Positions 15,576 to 23,198 of a DNA stretch of 64,000 bases are shown here, piece by piece. This stretch comes from Paenibacillus sp. LHD-38 (GTDB lineage: Bacteria; Bacillota; Bacilli; Paenibacillales; Paenibacillaceae), in contig NZ_JAVIFU010000030.1 in assembly GCF_031157315.1 (NCBI RefSeq), forward strand, positions 1 through 64,000, given 5' to 3'. The notes under the pieces were generated by a model, which made no database searches, was not told where the DNA came from, and saw only the letters and a program-made list of their open reading frames with translations. The translations under genes and the position numbers were made by a program. Every line of letters starts with the position of its first letter. Positions within the stretch are counted from its first letter, which is position 1.

Positions 15576-16961
15576 CTATTCGCTGAGCTGTTTATAGACT
15601 TCGCTGTAGACAGTTTCGAGAGGAATGCCGTACGTTCTTGCGGCTTGAGCCGCATCCTCATATTCCGGCGATTGGCGAATGATTTTTTCTCCATCTAGAG
15701 CCTGCTTCACTCTCACCGATCCGAAAGGAGTTTCCACCTGAATCCACCGGCGTGCAAGCGCCTTGCGCTGCCATTCGCTTCTTCGTACGCCGAAAGTCGA
15801 TGTTTCTGCAAGCATCGTCTCCTCGCAACGTGCGCTGTTTGCTGGATGGCATAGAACGGTGATAAGGACGCCGGGACGATTTTTTTTCATATAGACCGGC
15901 GTATGATAAACATCGAGAGCTCCGGCTTCGAATAGCCTCTCCATGGCAAAACCAAGCGTCTCCCCCGTTGAATCATCTACCTGTGCTTCGAGGACGACAA
16001 TCGTCTCGTTAAAACTTTTCTCTTGCTCTTGCTGGTATAAAACAGCTCTGACAACGTTCGGATGATCGAAATTTTTTGTACCTGCGCCATAACCGATTCG
16101 ATCAATCGTTCCTGCGGGCAATGGACCAAAGCTTGAGGCCAGCGCTTTGACAATCCCGGCACCGGTTGGCGTTGTCAATTCCCCTTTCGCCGTGAACTCA
16201 GACAATGGCACTCCTCGCAGCAATTCTGCCGTCGCGGGAGCAGGAATCGGGTATAAGCCGTGGGCCATACGCAGCCTGCCCGTTCCCGTTGGTACGGGAG
16301 AGACAATGATTTTGCCAGCATCCAAGCTCTCCAGTGCAAGGCAAACGCCAATGACATCCAAAATGGAATCCATCGCTCCTACCTCATGAAAGTGGACATC
16401 GGCTGGGTCCATGCCATGGATCTTGCCTTCCGCTTCAGCGATTAAGCGAAAGATGGACAGACTTCGCTCTTTCACCCGATCCGGCAGCGTTGAACTCTCG
16501 ATCATTCTCATGATGTCAGATGCTTTTCTGTGCTCATGCGAATGCTCATGATGATGGTCATGTGTGTGAACATGCGAATGCTCATGATGATGGTTATGTG
16601 CGTGAGCGTGTGAATGCTCATGATGATGGTCATGTGTGTGAGCGTGCGAATGCTCATGATGGTGATCGTGTGTGTGAGCATATGAATGCTCATGATGATG
16701 GTTATGTGCGTGATCATGCGAATGCTCATGATGGTGATGGTCGTGTCCGACGTTATGCTCACTGTGATCGAAGCTTAGCTTCAGCCATTTCGCGGTTATT
16801 CCTCTTCGGTCGACCTTTACGAATTCCATCGTGAAAGGATCGATCGGTAATTTCGATAAATGGCTGATAATATAATCCGTATTTGCACCCAGGTCCACGA
16901 GTGCGGATAGTGCCATATCTCCTGCGATGCCAGAAATACAATCCAAATAAACCGTCCTCAT
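15576..16961 (-). CDS. larC: Nickel-pincer cofactor nickel insertase LarC
   Basis: A 461-aa LarC, the CTP-dependent enzyme that inserts nickel into pyridinium-3,5-bisthiocarboxylic acid mononucleotide. The N-terminal part begins MRTVYLDCISGIAGDM. A His-rich insert (residues 73-144, about 42 His) precedes VHFHEVGAMDSILDVIG, GELTTPTGAGIVKALA and the C-terminal LarC2-like domain (VYMKKNRPGVLITVL). In Lactobacillus plantarum the protein is made from larC1 and larC2 by frameshifting (known); here it is a single continuous gene. The start is ATG 16961, 8 bases after GGAGGG and 1 base after the larB stop. The His insert probably stores or chelates nickel. Confidence 0.93.
   Translation of the reverse strand: MRTVYLDCISGIAGDMALSALVDLGANTDYIISHLSKLPIDPFTMEFVKVDRRGITAKWLKLSFDHSEHNVGHDHHHHEHSHDHAHNHHHEHSYAHTHDHHHEHSHAHTHDHHHEHSHAHAHNHHHEHSHVHTHDHHHEHSHEHRKASDIMRMIESSTLPDRVKERSLSIFRLIAEAEGKIHGMDPADVHFHEVGAMDSILDVIGVCLALESLDAGKIIVSPVPTGTGRLRMAHGLYPIPAPATAELLRGVPLSEFTAKGELTTPTGAGIVKALASSFGPLPAGTIDRIGYGAGTKNFDHPNVVRAVLYQQEQEKSFNETIVVLEAQVDDSTGETLGFAMERLFEAGALDVYHTPVYMKKNRPGVLITVLCHPANSARCEETMLAETSTFGVRRSEWQRKALARRWIQVETPFGSVRVKQALDGEKIIRQSPEYEDAAQAARTYGIPLETVYSEVYKQLSE
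16530..16745 (-). repeat. 36-bp tandem repeat encoding the LarC His-rich region
   Basis: About five units of 36 bases encode the 12-residue unit HHHEHSHAHTHD with small variants (HAHN, SYAH, HVHT). Units differ by only a few bases, so the array is likely to vary in copy number by slippage or recombination. It also produces spurious open frames on both strands. Confidence 0.9.
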
Positions 16962-16962
16962 C

Positions 16963-17637
16963 CTAAGTGCCCTCCGCTACCAATTGTAAAATCATTGCTG
17001 CTTGAAACCCTGCCCCGAAGCCGTTATCGATATTGACGACCGTCACGCCGGCGGCGCAGGAGGTCATCATGGCAAGAAGCGTTGTAATCCCTTGAAGATT
17101 AGCGCCATAACCGATAGAAGTAGGCACCGCTATAACCGGCCTGCGGACGAGTCCTCCGACAACGCTGACTAAGGCGCCCTCCATACCGGCTACCCCAATC
17201 ACAACAGACGCTTCCCGGATACGTTCCTTTTGGCTAAGAAGCCGATCGATTCCCGCGACTCCGACGTCAAAGATACGATCAACCTCGCAGCCCATCCATT
17301 CCGCTGTCCCTGCCGCTTCCTCCGCCACCGGTATATCCGAAGTCCCTCCGGTCAGAACCGCCACTTTTCCTGGGAGCTTGCGTGCCGATTGACCCAGCGA
17401 GATAAGTCGAGATCCGCTATCATAACGAGCCTCAGGGTACCTTGCGATCACTCGCTCCGCCATCTCGGCCGTTGCCCGGGTGACAAGCGCCCTGCCATGA
17501 ATTTCAACGAGCCTTGAGAAAATGGTTTCAACCTGATCCACGGTCTTTCCCTGTCCAAAAACGACTTCCGGATGTCCCGTCCGCTCGTTGCGCCCCACAT
17601 CCAGCTTACAAAATCCAAGATCCTCAAACTCATTCAT
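16963..17637 (-). CDS. larB: Pyridinium-3,5-biscarboxylic acid synthase LarB
   Basis: A 224-aa LarB, which carboxylates nicotinate adenine dinucleotide at C5 and hydrolyses it, the first step of nickel-pincer cofactor synthesis. It has the PurE/AIR-carboxylase-like core: FEDLGFCKLDVGRNERTGHP, then VAVLTGGTSDIPVAEEAA, VGVAGIDRLL, VIGVAGMEGALVSVVGGL and PTSIGYGANLQGITTLLAMM. Known LarB proteins are about 246 aa, and this one lacks roughly 20-25 N-terminal residues present in many homologues. The ATG overlaps the larE stop by 4 bases (ATGA), so it is translationally coupled. Confidence 0.94.
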   Translation of the reverse strand: MNEFEDLGFCKLDVGRNERTGHPEVVFGQGKTVDQVETIFSRLVEIHGRALVTRATAEMAERVIARYPEARYDSGSRLISLGQSARKLPGKVAVLTGGTSDIPVAEEAAGTAEWMGCEVDRIFDVGVAGIDRLLSQKERIREASVVIGVAGMEGALVSVVGGLVRRPVIAVPTSIGYGANLQGITTLLAMMTSCAAGVTVVNIDNGFGAGFQAAMILQLVAEGT

Positions 17638-18449
17638 ATCGCCGAGCCCCCAAGTTCAAGCACTTTATTCATACTGCCGCTGCGGTAACCGGAAAGATCC
17701 ATCGCAACGTAGATAAATCCAAGCTCTTTCAATCGCTCTGAAATGATGGAGGCGTGGCTAATGAGCTGCTCCATTGCTCTCGGCTCTACTTCGATTCGTG
17801 CGATATCGCCATGACTCCTGACCCTTACTTGCCCAAAACCTAGTGAACGAATATAGCGTTCAGCTTCTCCAACACGTCCAAGCTTCTCGATCGTAATCGT
17901 CTCGCCGTAGGCAATCCGGGAGGAAAGACAAGCGAATGACGGCTTATCCCAAGTCGGCAGACCGTGCTCACGGGAGAGATCACGGATTTCTTCCTTATAA
18001 AGTCCGGCTTCCTGCAAAGGCCCCCGCACGCCTCGTTCTTTCGCCGCTTGAACCCCAGGCCTATGTTCATTCATGTCATCCGCAATAAGCCCGTAGACGA
18101 TATGGCGGTAAGCTCCGTCCTTGATGAACGGCTCGATATGCTCGAATAGACTCTTTTTGCAAAAATAACAACGGTTTGCATTATTCTCTTTGTAGCCAGG
18201 AATACTTAATTCAGACGTTTCGATCACCTTATGAGTCGCGCCAATGTTCTTCGCCAGCCGGATCGCTTCCTCAAGCTCTTCCGTCGGATAGGTTTCCGAG
18301 TCGGCCGTGACCGCCAAGACCCGCTCGCTTCCCAATGTTTTTATTGCGGCATCCAGAAGAAAAGTACTGTCAACGCCTCCAGAGAACGCCACCACAACCG
18401 ATTCCATTTCCGTTAGAATCGTCTGCAGCTTGCTGTATTTATCATGCAT
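17634..18449 (-). CDS. larE: Pyridinium biscarboxylic acid sulfurtransferase LarE
   Basis: A 271-aa PP-loop ATP pyrophosphatase that adenylates the cofactor carboxylates and installs sulfur. The PP-loop SGGVDST is at residues 23-29. Three cysteines stand out: C94 and C97 in NRCYFCKKS and C174 in FACLSSR. C174 matches the sacrificial cysteine of L. plantarum LarE. The CxxC pair is the extra pair of the [4Fe-4S] LarE type known from Thermotoga maritima, so this enzyme probably uses a cluster-bound sulfide. The start at 18449 follows AGGCGGTG by 8 bases; the ATG at 18479 overlaps the gluconokinase stop but has no ribosome binding site. Confidence 0.94.
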   Translation of the reverse strand: MHDKYSKLQTILTEMESVVVAFSGGVDSTFLLDAAIKTLGSERVLAVTADSETYPTEELEEAIRLAKNIGATHKVIETSELSIPGYKENNANRCYFCKKSLFEHIEPFIKDGAYRHIVYGLIADDMNEHRPGVQAAKERGVRGPLQEAGLYKEEIRDLSREHGLPTWDKPSFACLSSRIAYGETITIEKLGRVGEAERYIRSLGFGQVRVRSHGDIARIEVEPRAMEQLISHASIISERLKELGFIYVAMDLSGYRSGSMNKVLELGGSAI

Positions 18450-18475
18450 AGTATTGACACCGCCTTCCGTTAAAT

Positions 18476-19990
18476 TCATCCAACCGACATATGCTGCAGT
18501 TTCGATATTTCCCTCATAGGCTCTTTCAATCGATCGTATAAGCTTAAATATAGCGGAAGTATTTTTTGATAAAGCTTATGATTGGTCATATCGGGTTCAT
18601 AGAAGCTGCCTTTCTGCTCCTTCCACCTCAGCAGCGGGCCGCGGCAGCCATCCATAGCGTATAATCCAAGCTGAGCAGCTCCGAGTCCTGAGCTTTCTAC
18701 TGACTCGGGTACCCGTACGGGCACGCCCAGCATGTCGGCCATCATTTGGCACCATAAGGCAGAACGGGCAAAACCTCCGGATGCCCTGACCTCTTTAGGC
18801 TTTTCACCTGCCTGCTTCATTAAGGAAACGATTGCCGTAATCTGAAACAGAACGCCTTCCATTGCAGCGCGAAGCATATCCGTTTCCCTATGCGCAAGCG
18901 TCAATCCGAACATGACACCTTTGGCCTGGGCATCCCAGAAAGGAGCCCGTTCTCCCGATAAGAGAGGCAGAAAGAGCAGGCCGTTGGATCCTGGAGGCAC
19001 AGAAGCGGCTAAAGGAAGCACCTCATCAATCGATTTCCCAGGGTAGAGGCGATCCGAGATCCACCTGGCTACGATAGCACCGTTGTTGGAAGGTCCTCCG
19101 ACAAACCAATGATCTTTCGTCAAAGCGTAGCAGAACAGTTTCCCATCCGCATCGAAAGTAGGCCGTTTTACGGTCGTCCGTACAGCTCCGCTTGTGCCAA
19201 TCGTCACTGCCAGCACACCTTCCTCCACCGCGCCAATTCCAAGATTGGCTAATACTCCGTCCTGCGCCCCGAGAATGAATGGCGTGTCCGTACCAAGTCC
19301 CATCCGTTCTGCCGCTTCACTGTTCAGCCCATCGATTCGCTCCGTCGAAGGAACAAGCTTGGGCAATTGATCCTCACGAATGCCTGCCAGAATTAATGCT
19401 TCCTGATCCCACGTCAACGTCTCGAGATTAAATAAACCGGTAGCGCTTGCTATCGAATGGTCCATCATCATAATTCCAAATAACTTATTCAAAATATATT
19501 CCTTTATTCCGGCGAAATGATGCGCGGAATGAAATAGATCCGGCCGTTCCTCCCTCATCCAGACCAGCTTGACGAGCGGTGACATCGGGTGGATCGGCGT
19601 GCCCGTCCGCGAATAGACCGATAATCCCGTTCCGTCATTCATCAACCGCTCGGCCTGGGCCGCGCTGCGCAGATCCGCCCAGGTGATGCTGGGCGTGAGC
19701 GGAAGCCCGTTCGCATCAAGCAGAATCAAGCTGTGGTTGGCCGAGCTAAAGGCAGCACACCGTATTTCCCCAGCCTGAAAACCGCCTTTCTTCATAACAT
19801 GACCAACACTATCAATTACAGCCTCGCAGATGACATCGGGATCCTGTTCGGCATACCCTTGCCTCGGAGTGTGCAGCGGATACTCAATCGAGTGGCTTCC
19901 AAGGATCTGTCCTGTCAGGTCGACGGCCAACGTCTTCGTGCTCGTCGTTCCGATATCAATGGCTATGACTATTTTGGCATCCGCATTCAT
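18476..19990 (-). CDS. gntK: Gluconokinase, FGGY family (GntK-like)
   Basis: A 504-aa sugar kinase that would phosphorylate D-gluconate to 6-phosphogluconate. It shows the FGGY N-terminal IDIGTTSTKTLAVD, the catalytic Asp in GAQDGVLANLG, the phosphate loop TIGTSGAVRTT, and blocks I recall from Bacillus subtilis GntK: RTGTPIHPMSPLVKL, GIKEYILNKLF, FCYALTKDHWFVGGPSNNG and SGERAPFW. The match to GntK is stronger than to xylulokinase, though FGGY specificity is hard to assign by eye. The start at 19990 overlaps the larA-homologue stop as ATGA. Its product is the substrate of Gnd, encoded in the same predicted regulon. Confidence 0.88.
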   Translation of the reverse strand: MNADAKIVIAIDIGTTSTKTLAVDLTGQILGSHSIEYPLHTPRQGYAEQDPDVICEAVIDSVGHVMKKGGFQAGEIRCAAFSSANHSLILLDANGLPLTPSITWADLRSAAQAERLMNDGTGLSVYSRTGTPIHPMSPLVKLVWMREERPDLFHSAHHFAGIKEYILNKLFGIMMMDHSIASATGLFNLETLTWDQEALILAGIREDQLPKLVPSTERIDGLNSEAAERMGLGTDTPFILGAQDGVLANLGIGAVEEGVLAVTIGTSGAVRTTVKRPTFDADGKLFCYALTKDHWFVGGPSNNGAIVARWISDRLYPGKSIDEVLPLAASVPPGSNGLLFLPLLSGERAPFWDAQAKGVMFGLTLAHRETDMLRAAMEGVLFQITAIVSLMKQAGEKPKEVRASGGFARSALWCQMMADMLGVPVRVPESVESSGLGAAQLGLYAMDGCRGPLLRWKEQKGSFYEPDMTNHKLYQKILPLYLSLYDRLKEPMREISKLQHMSVG

Positions 19991-21264
19991 TTTGGCAAAA
20001 ATCCTTCCTCGTCGAACTTCCACTCGTAAGGCCCTTCCAAAATCTCGATGCGCGGATTTCTTTTTGCTTCCTCAAGCAGTGATTCGGAAATTTCAATCGT
20101 TCCAAGATGCAGCGTATCCCGAATACGAACCAGCTTGCACTGTGTGTAATCCAAAATGTTGCAGGTTTTGATCGCTGCCTTAATGGCATCGCGGTCATTC
20201 TCAAGCGTTGTCGCTTGTTTCGTCGGCGCACAGACCGTTGAGGTTAGTCCATTGGCGTAAGTAGCTGGCCAATCCGTCTTGCTAACTAGTCTGCTTGTCG
20301 TGAAATCGGCTGTGCCCACTCCGTTTGCATTGCCCTGGGACTCTGGCGTCAGGTCGAGAACGACCATCTTGTTCACCTCAGGTCCCCCATGCGCATAAGG
20401 CGTCGGATACCTGCCCGTGATATTGGGATCCGCTCCGTCACCGCTAATATTTTTACCGATGTAATCAATAACTAGAACGTCCAGATCATTGAAAAAGATT
20501 TGCGGGAGTCGGCTCTTCGCTTCGATTAACAGCTCCTTCTCTCGTTCCTCCATCGTATCCGTTCCGAGAACCTCAATCCGGCAGATTTGGTCATACGCAT
20601 TTTCCACGACCGCTACCCCAAACCGGATCGGAAGCTTCTCGATCATCACGCGAGCCATTGCCGGTACATTCTCAGCCATATACTTGAAGCCCAGCTGATG
20701 GCAAGCCTCCGCTCCTTTTTGCTTCCCAAGTCCGATCGAGATCATTTTAAACATGCCGCTTTCAATCGCCCCTCGAAAAGCCGTATGCGGTTTGATGCGG
20801 TTAATGACGATGATCGCATCCGACTCCGTGGCGGCGATTTTGTCACAGTAAATCGGCAAGCCGTTCGGCAGGCGATCAAGCTCTACGACCTCCATCGATG
20901 AACGAACCGGACAACCCATTCGCTCCTCGTCTATGCCCAGATGGGCAAGCACCTCGGTTTGCCCTTCTGCCGTGGCTCCCCCATGACTTCCCATACAGGG
21001 CACAATGAAAGGCTCGGTGCCGATTCTCTTCAATTCGTCAATAACAGTTTTTGTGAGCTCATCGATTCTGGAAATTCCCCGGCTGCCTACAGCCACCGCA
21101 ACCCTCTGTCCTGCAGTAATCCCGGTCATGGAATCGGCCGTAAGCAGCCGCCCGATCAATTCTCCGATAGGATCCTCAAGTATAGTGTCATCAAACGACT
21201 GACGAATCTTCACCATTTTCGGTATAGGCGTATTTTCAACTAAACTTCGAAGTAAATTACTCAT
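19987..21264 (-). CDS. Nickel-pincer 2-hydroxyacid racemase/epimerase, LarA homologue
   Basis: A 425-aa LarA-family protein. H94 (GSHGGAT) and H160 (RIKPHTAF) correspond to the two catalytic histidines of L. plantarum LarA. K173 and H189 correspond to the Lys that binds the cofactor covalently and the His that ligates nickel; their spacing (16) equals that of K184 and H200 in LarA. The H160-K173 distance is 13 rather than 10, so the active-site loop differs. Several LarA homologues act on other 2-hydroxyacids, including D-gluconate C2 epimerisation (known for the family). Position between an SDR and gluconokinase makes D-mannonate/D-gluconate epimerase the best guess. Lactate racemase is less likely. 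The ATG overlaps the SDR stop (ATGA). Confidence 0.9.
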   Translation of the reverse strand: MSNLLRSLVENTPIPKMVKIRQSFDDTILEDPIGELIGRLLTADSMTGITAGQRVAVAVGSRGISRIDELTKTVIDELKRIGTEPFIVPCMGSHGGATAEGQTEVLAHLGIDEERMGCPVRSSMEVVELDRLPNGLPIYCDKIAATESDAIIVINRIKPHTAFRGAIESGMFKMISIGLGKQKGAEACHQLGFKYMAENVPAMARVMIEKLPIRFGVAVVENAYDQICRIEVLGTDTMEEREKELLIEAKSRLPQIFFNDLDVLVIDYIGKNISGDGADPNITGRYPTPYAHGGPEVNKMVVLDLTPESQGNANGVGTADFTTSRLVSKTDWPATYANGLTSTVCAPTKQATTLENDRDAIKAAIKTCNILDYTQCKLVRIRDTLHLGTIEISESLLEEAKRNPRIEILEGPYEWKFDEEGFLPK

Positions 21265-22022
21265 ATGGTCATCGCTCCAAACCCTCCGTCAACCCGGATC
21301 ATCGCTCCGGTGACAAATGATGATGCTTTTGCTGAGGCCAAGTAAACAATGGTTCCTTTAAGTTCCTCCGGATCTCCGAAGCGGTTCATTGGTGTGTGCT
21401 TCATAATCGATTCCACTCTGTCCGGCGATAAGATTTTTTTGTTTTGTTCTGCCGGGAAGAAGCCGGGAATGATGGCGTTAACCCTTACCTTGCTTGGAGC
21501 GAACTCCCTGGCCAAATATTGGGTTACGCTATTTACCCCAGCTTTCGATACCGAGTAAGTAAATACCCGGGACAGCGGAGGCGAAGAGGATACGGAAGAA
21601 ATATTGATTATGGAGCCGCCATACCCCTGCTCGATCATCCTTTTACCAAAAACCTGGCTGGCCAAAACTACGCTTTTGAGGTTAACATCCATAATCCGGT
21701 CCCATTCCTCCATTTCGAGATCAAAAAACGGTGTCGCGCTATTCGTCCCCGAGGCATTAACAAGCGTATCCACACGGCCGCCCCATTCAAGCACTTTATT
21801 CAAAACCGACTGCAGTTCCTCTTTTTTTGTCGCGTCCGCCTGCAAAGGAATCGCGATTCCGCCATTCCGTTCGATCTGCTCACAAACGAGCCGAGCTTTT
21901 TCCATGTCCCTGCCAACGACCGCCACTTTTGATCCTGCTTCCGCAAGCGCAGCAGACATGGCACTGCCTAACACGCCATTGCCACCGATAACGACAGATA
22001 CAGTATTTTGTAATTCTAACAT
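21261..22022 (-). CDS. SDR-family oxidoreductase, probable D-mannonate/fructuronate reductase
   Basis: A 253-aa NAD(P)-dependent short-chain dehydrogenase. The cofactor loop is GGNGVLGS (residues 13-20), a variant of TGxxxGxG. The rest includes NAS in place of NAG at 88-90, Ser near 144 and YSVSK at 155-159 (catalytic Tyr and Lys), and the C-terminal GAMIRVDGGF. SDR-type D-mannonate oxidoreductases with a G-N/G-GVLG loop are known in Bacilli (YjmF/UxuB), which is why I favour fructuronate reduction to D-mannonate. Gluconate 5-dehydrogenase is the main alternative. It is the first gene of the operon, with AGGTGG 8 bases upstream of the ATG and a LacI operator just above. Confidence 0.8.
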   Translation of the reverse strand: MLELQNTVSVVIGGNGVLGSAMSAALAEAGSKVAVVGRDMEKARLVCEQIERNGGIAIPLQADATKKEELQSVLNKVLEWGGRVDTLVNASGTNSATPFFDLEMEEWDRIMDVNLKSVVLASQVFGKRMIEQGYGGSIINISSVSSSPPLSRVFTYSVSKAGVNSVTQYLAREFAPSKVRVNAIIPGFFPAEQNKKILSPDRVESIMKHTPMNRFGDPEELKGTIVYLASAKASSFVTGAMIRVDGGFGAMTI

Positions 22023-22048
22023 CTATAAAACCACCTTTAACCCCAAAT

Positions 22049-22062
22049 TAACAACGTTGTTA
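22049..22062. promoter_or_regulatory. LacI-type operator, SDR-lar-gntK operon
   Basis: TAACAACGTTGTTA, a perfect palindrome identical to the site at 14875-14888. It starts 5 bases downstream of the predicted -10 box of the SDR operon, overlapping the likely start point, an arrangement expected for repression. The divergent regulator gene starts 133 bases away. Confidence 0.88.
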
Positions 22063-22067
22063 TTTTT

Positions 22068-22096
22068 ATGATATCCGAATATCCCATTGCTGTCTA
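22068..22096 (-). promoter_or_regulatory. Promoter of the SDR-lar-gntK operon
   Basis: On the minus strand TAGACA (22091-22096) and TATCAT (22068-22073) are separated by 17 bases, a reasonable SigA promoter. The LacI-type operator follows directly. A weaker plus-strand pair, TTGCAA near 22123 and TAAAGT near 22142, may serve the divergent lacI-type gene. Confidence 0.6.
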
Positions 22097-22194
22097 TACG
22101 AAAAATATGCCGCTTTCATTTGCAAAAAATGTATTCTATGATAAAGTGAACGACATAAATGAGAACTCGGACTTGTGCCTTCCGGAGGGAATCC

Positions 22195-23178
22195 ATGGTA
22201 ACCATTAAAGACATCGCAGACCGAGCCGGCGTCAGTTTCTCCACTGTCTCCAAGGCATTGAGAGACAGCCCGCTCGTACAGAACAAAACAAAACAGCATA
22301 TACTTTCTATCGCAAAGGAAATGGGTTACCAACCCAATATCGCAGCCCGAAGCCTCGTCTCCCGAAGAAGCGGAGCGATTGGCGTCGTATGGCCATCCAT
22401 TGAACGAGCCGCCCTTTCCTCCCTGATTACAAAGATTAATGAACAACTTGAAAAAAAGGGTTATGTTACTTTGCTTTCCATAAGCCATTTGGAATCAGCG
22501 ATCGAAATCTTCCGTCGTTACCAAGTAGACGCCATCCTCGTCTTTGGGGACAGGGATAGTATTTCCAGCTTCAACAAGTTAAATCCGCTGCAGATCCCTA
22601 TTCTGACTTATGGCGCTGCAGGCTACACACCGTACTCTGCCGTTGACGTAAACCGAGGCCAAGCCGTTCGTCTTGCCGTACGTCACTTGGTTGAATTCGG
22701 TCATAAGGATATCGCCTATATCGGCGAACCTAACTCGCAAGATCCGCTGCAGACCGTTAAGATCGAAGCTTTTCGCGACGAAATGATCCGTCTGGGCTTA
22801 CAGGTCAGGAACGACGCCGTGCTTCACATGAATGGCTTAGAATTTCACGACGGATACATGGCCGCACGTACGATGCTGGAGCAAACGGCATGTCCTACAG
22901 CCGTCATCAGCGGCGGCATCGATTTGACACGCGGCATCATTCGGGCCATAGGAGAGCATGGACTTCGCGTTCCGCAGGATATTTCCGTTGTCAGTTATGA
23001 CAACCTTCCTCAAATGGAAGACCTTGAAACGCCGATGACCGTTGTCGGCGTAGCCATAGACACGATAACATCCGTTATTTCAACAACCATTCTCGAGCTT
23101 ATTGAAGACCCGGAATCACTTAAAACCGTGTACTTAGAACCAGAGCTCGTGATCCGCGACTCCACCTCCCAAAGGTGA
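22195..23178 (+). CDS. LacI-family transcriptional regulator of the lar/gluconate regulon
   Basis: A 327-aa regulator. The LacI helix-turn-helix and hinge occupy residues 1-60 (MVTIKDIADRAGVSFSTVSKA, then NIAARSLVSRRSGAIGVVWP). A periplasmic-binding-like effector domain follows (VDAILVFGD, AVRHLVEFGHKDIAYIGEP, PTAVISGGIDLTRGI, VSVVSYDN-like ISVVSYDNLPQMEDLETPMT). It is divergent from the SDR-lar operon, and the palindrome TAACAACGTTGTTA lies in between, so it is probably autoregulatory and local. The start at 22195 follows GGAGGG by 5-6 bases; the frame is open 12 codons further without a ribosome binding site. The effector is likely a sugar acid of the pathway. Confidence 0.93.
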   Translation: MVTIKDIADRAGVSFSTVSKALRDSPLVQNKTKQHILSIAKEMGYQPNIAARSLVSRRSGAIGVVWPSIERAALSSLITKINEQLEKKGYVTLLSISHLESAIEIFRRYQVDAILVFGDRDSISSFNKLNPLQIPILTYGAAGYTPYSAVDVNRGQAVRLAVRHLVEFGHKDIAYIGEPNSQDPLQTVKIEAFRDEMIRLGLQVRNDAVLHMNGLEFHDGYMAARTMLEQTACPTAVISGGIDLTRGIIRAIGEHGLRVPQDISVVSYDNLPQMEDLETPMTVVGVAIDTITSVISTTILELIEDPESLKTVYLEPELVIRDSTSQR

Positions 23179-23198
23179 TTGACGAAGCAGGTAAGTGA

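Noticed and set aside
16508..16834. Long open frames on both strands opposite the LarC His-rich region
   Set aside because: They are produced by the 36-bp repeat and have low-complexity sequence; LarC reads through in its correct frame.
18476..19990. Xylulokinase annotation for the FGGY kinase
   Set aside because: Sequence blocks recall Bacillus GntK, and no xylose isomerase is nearby; gnd in the same regulon fits gluconate.
20023..20060. Longer N-terminus for gluconokinase beginning at 20023
   Set aside because: It would overlap the larA homologue by 37 bases and add residues absent from FGGY kinases; ATG 19990 gives the usual ATGA coupling.
19987..21264. Plain lactate racemase as the role of the LarA homologue
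   Set aside because: No lactate permease, lactate dehydrogenase or Crp-type LarR is present. Neighbours are gluconokinase, an SDR and 6-phosphogluconate dehydrogenase, and the active-site loop spacing differs from LarA.
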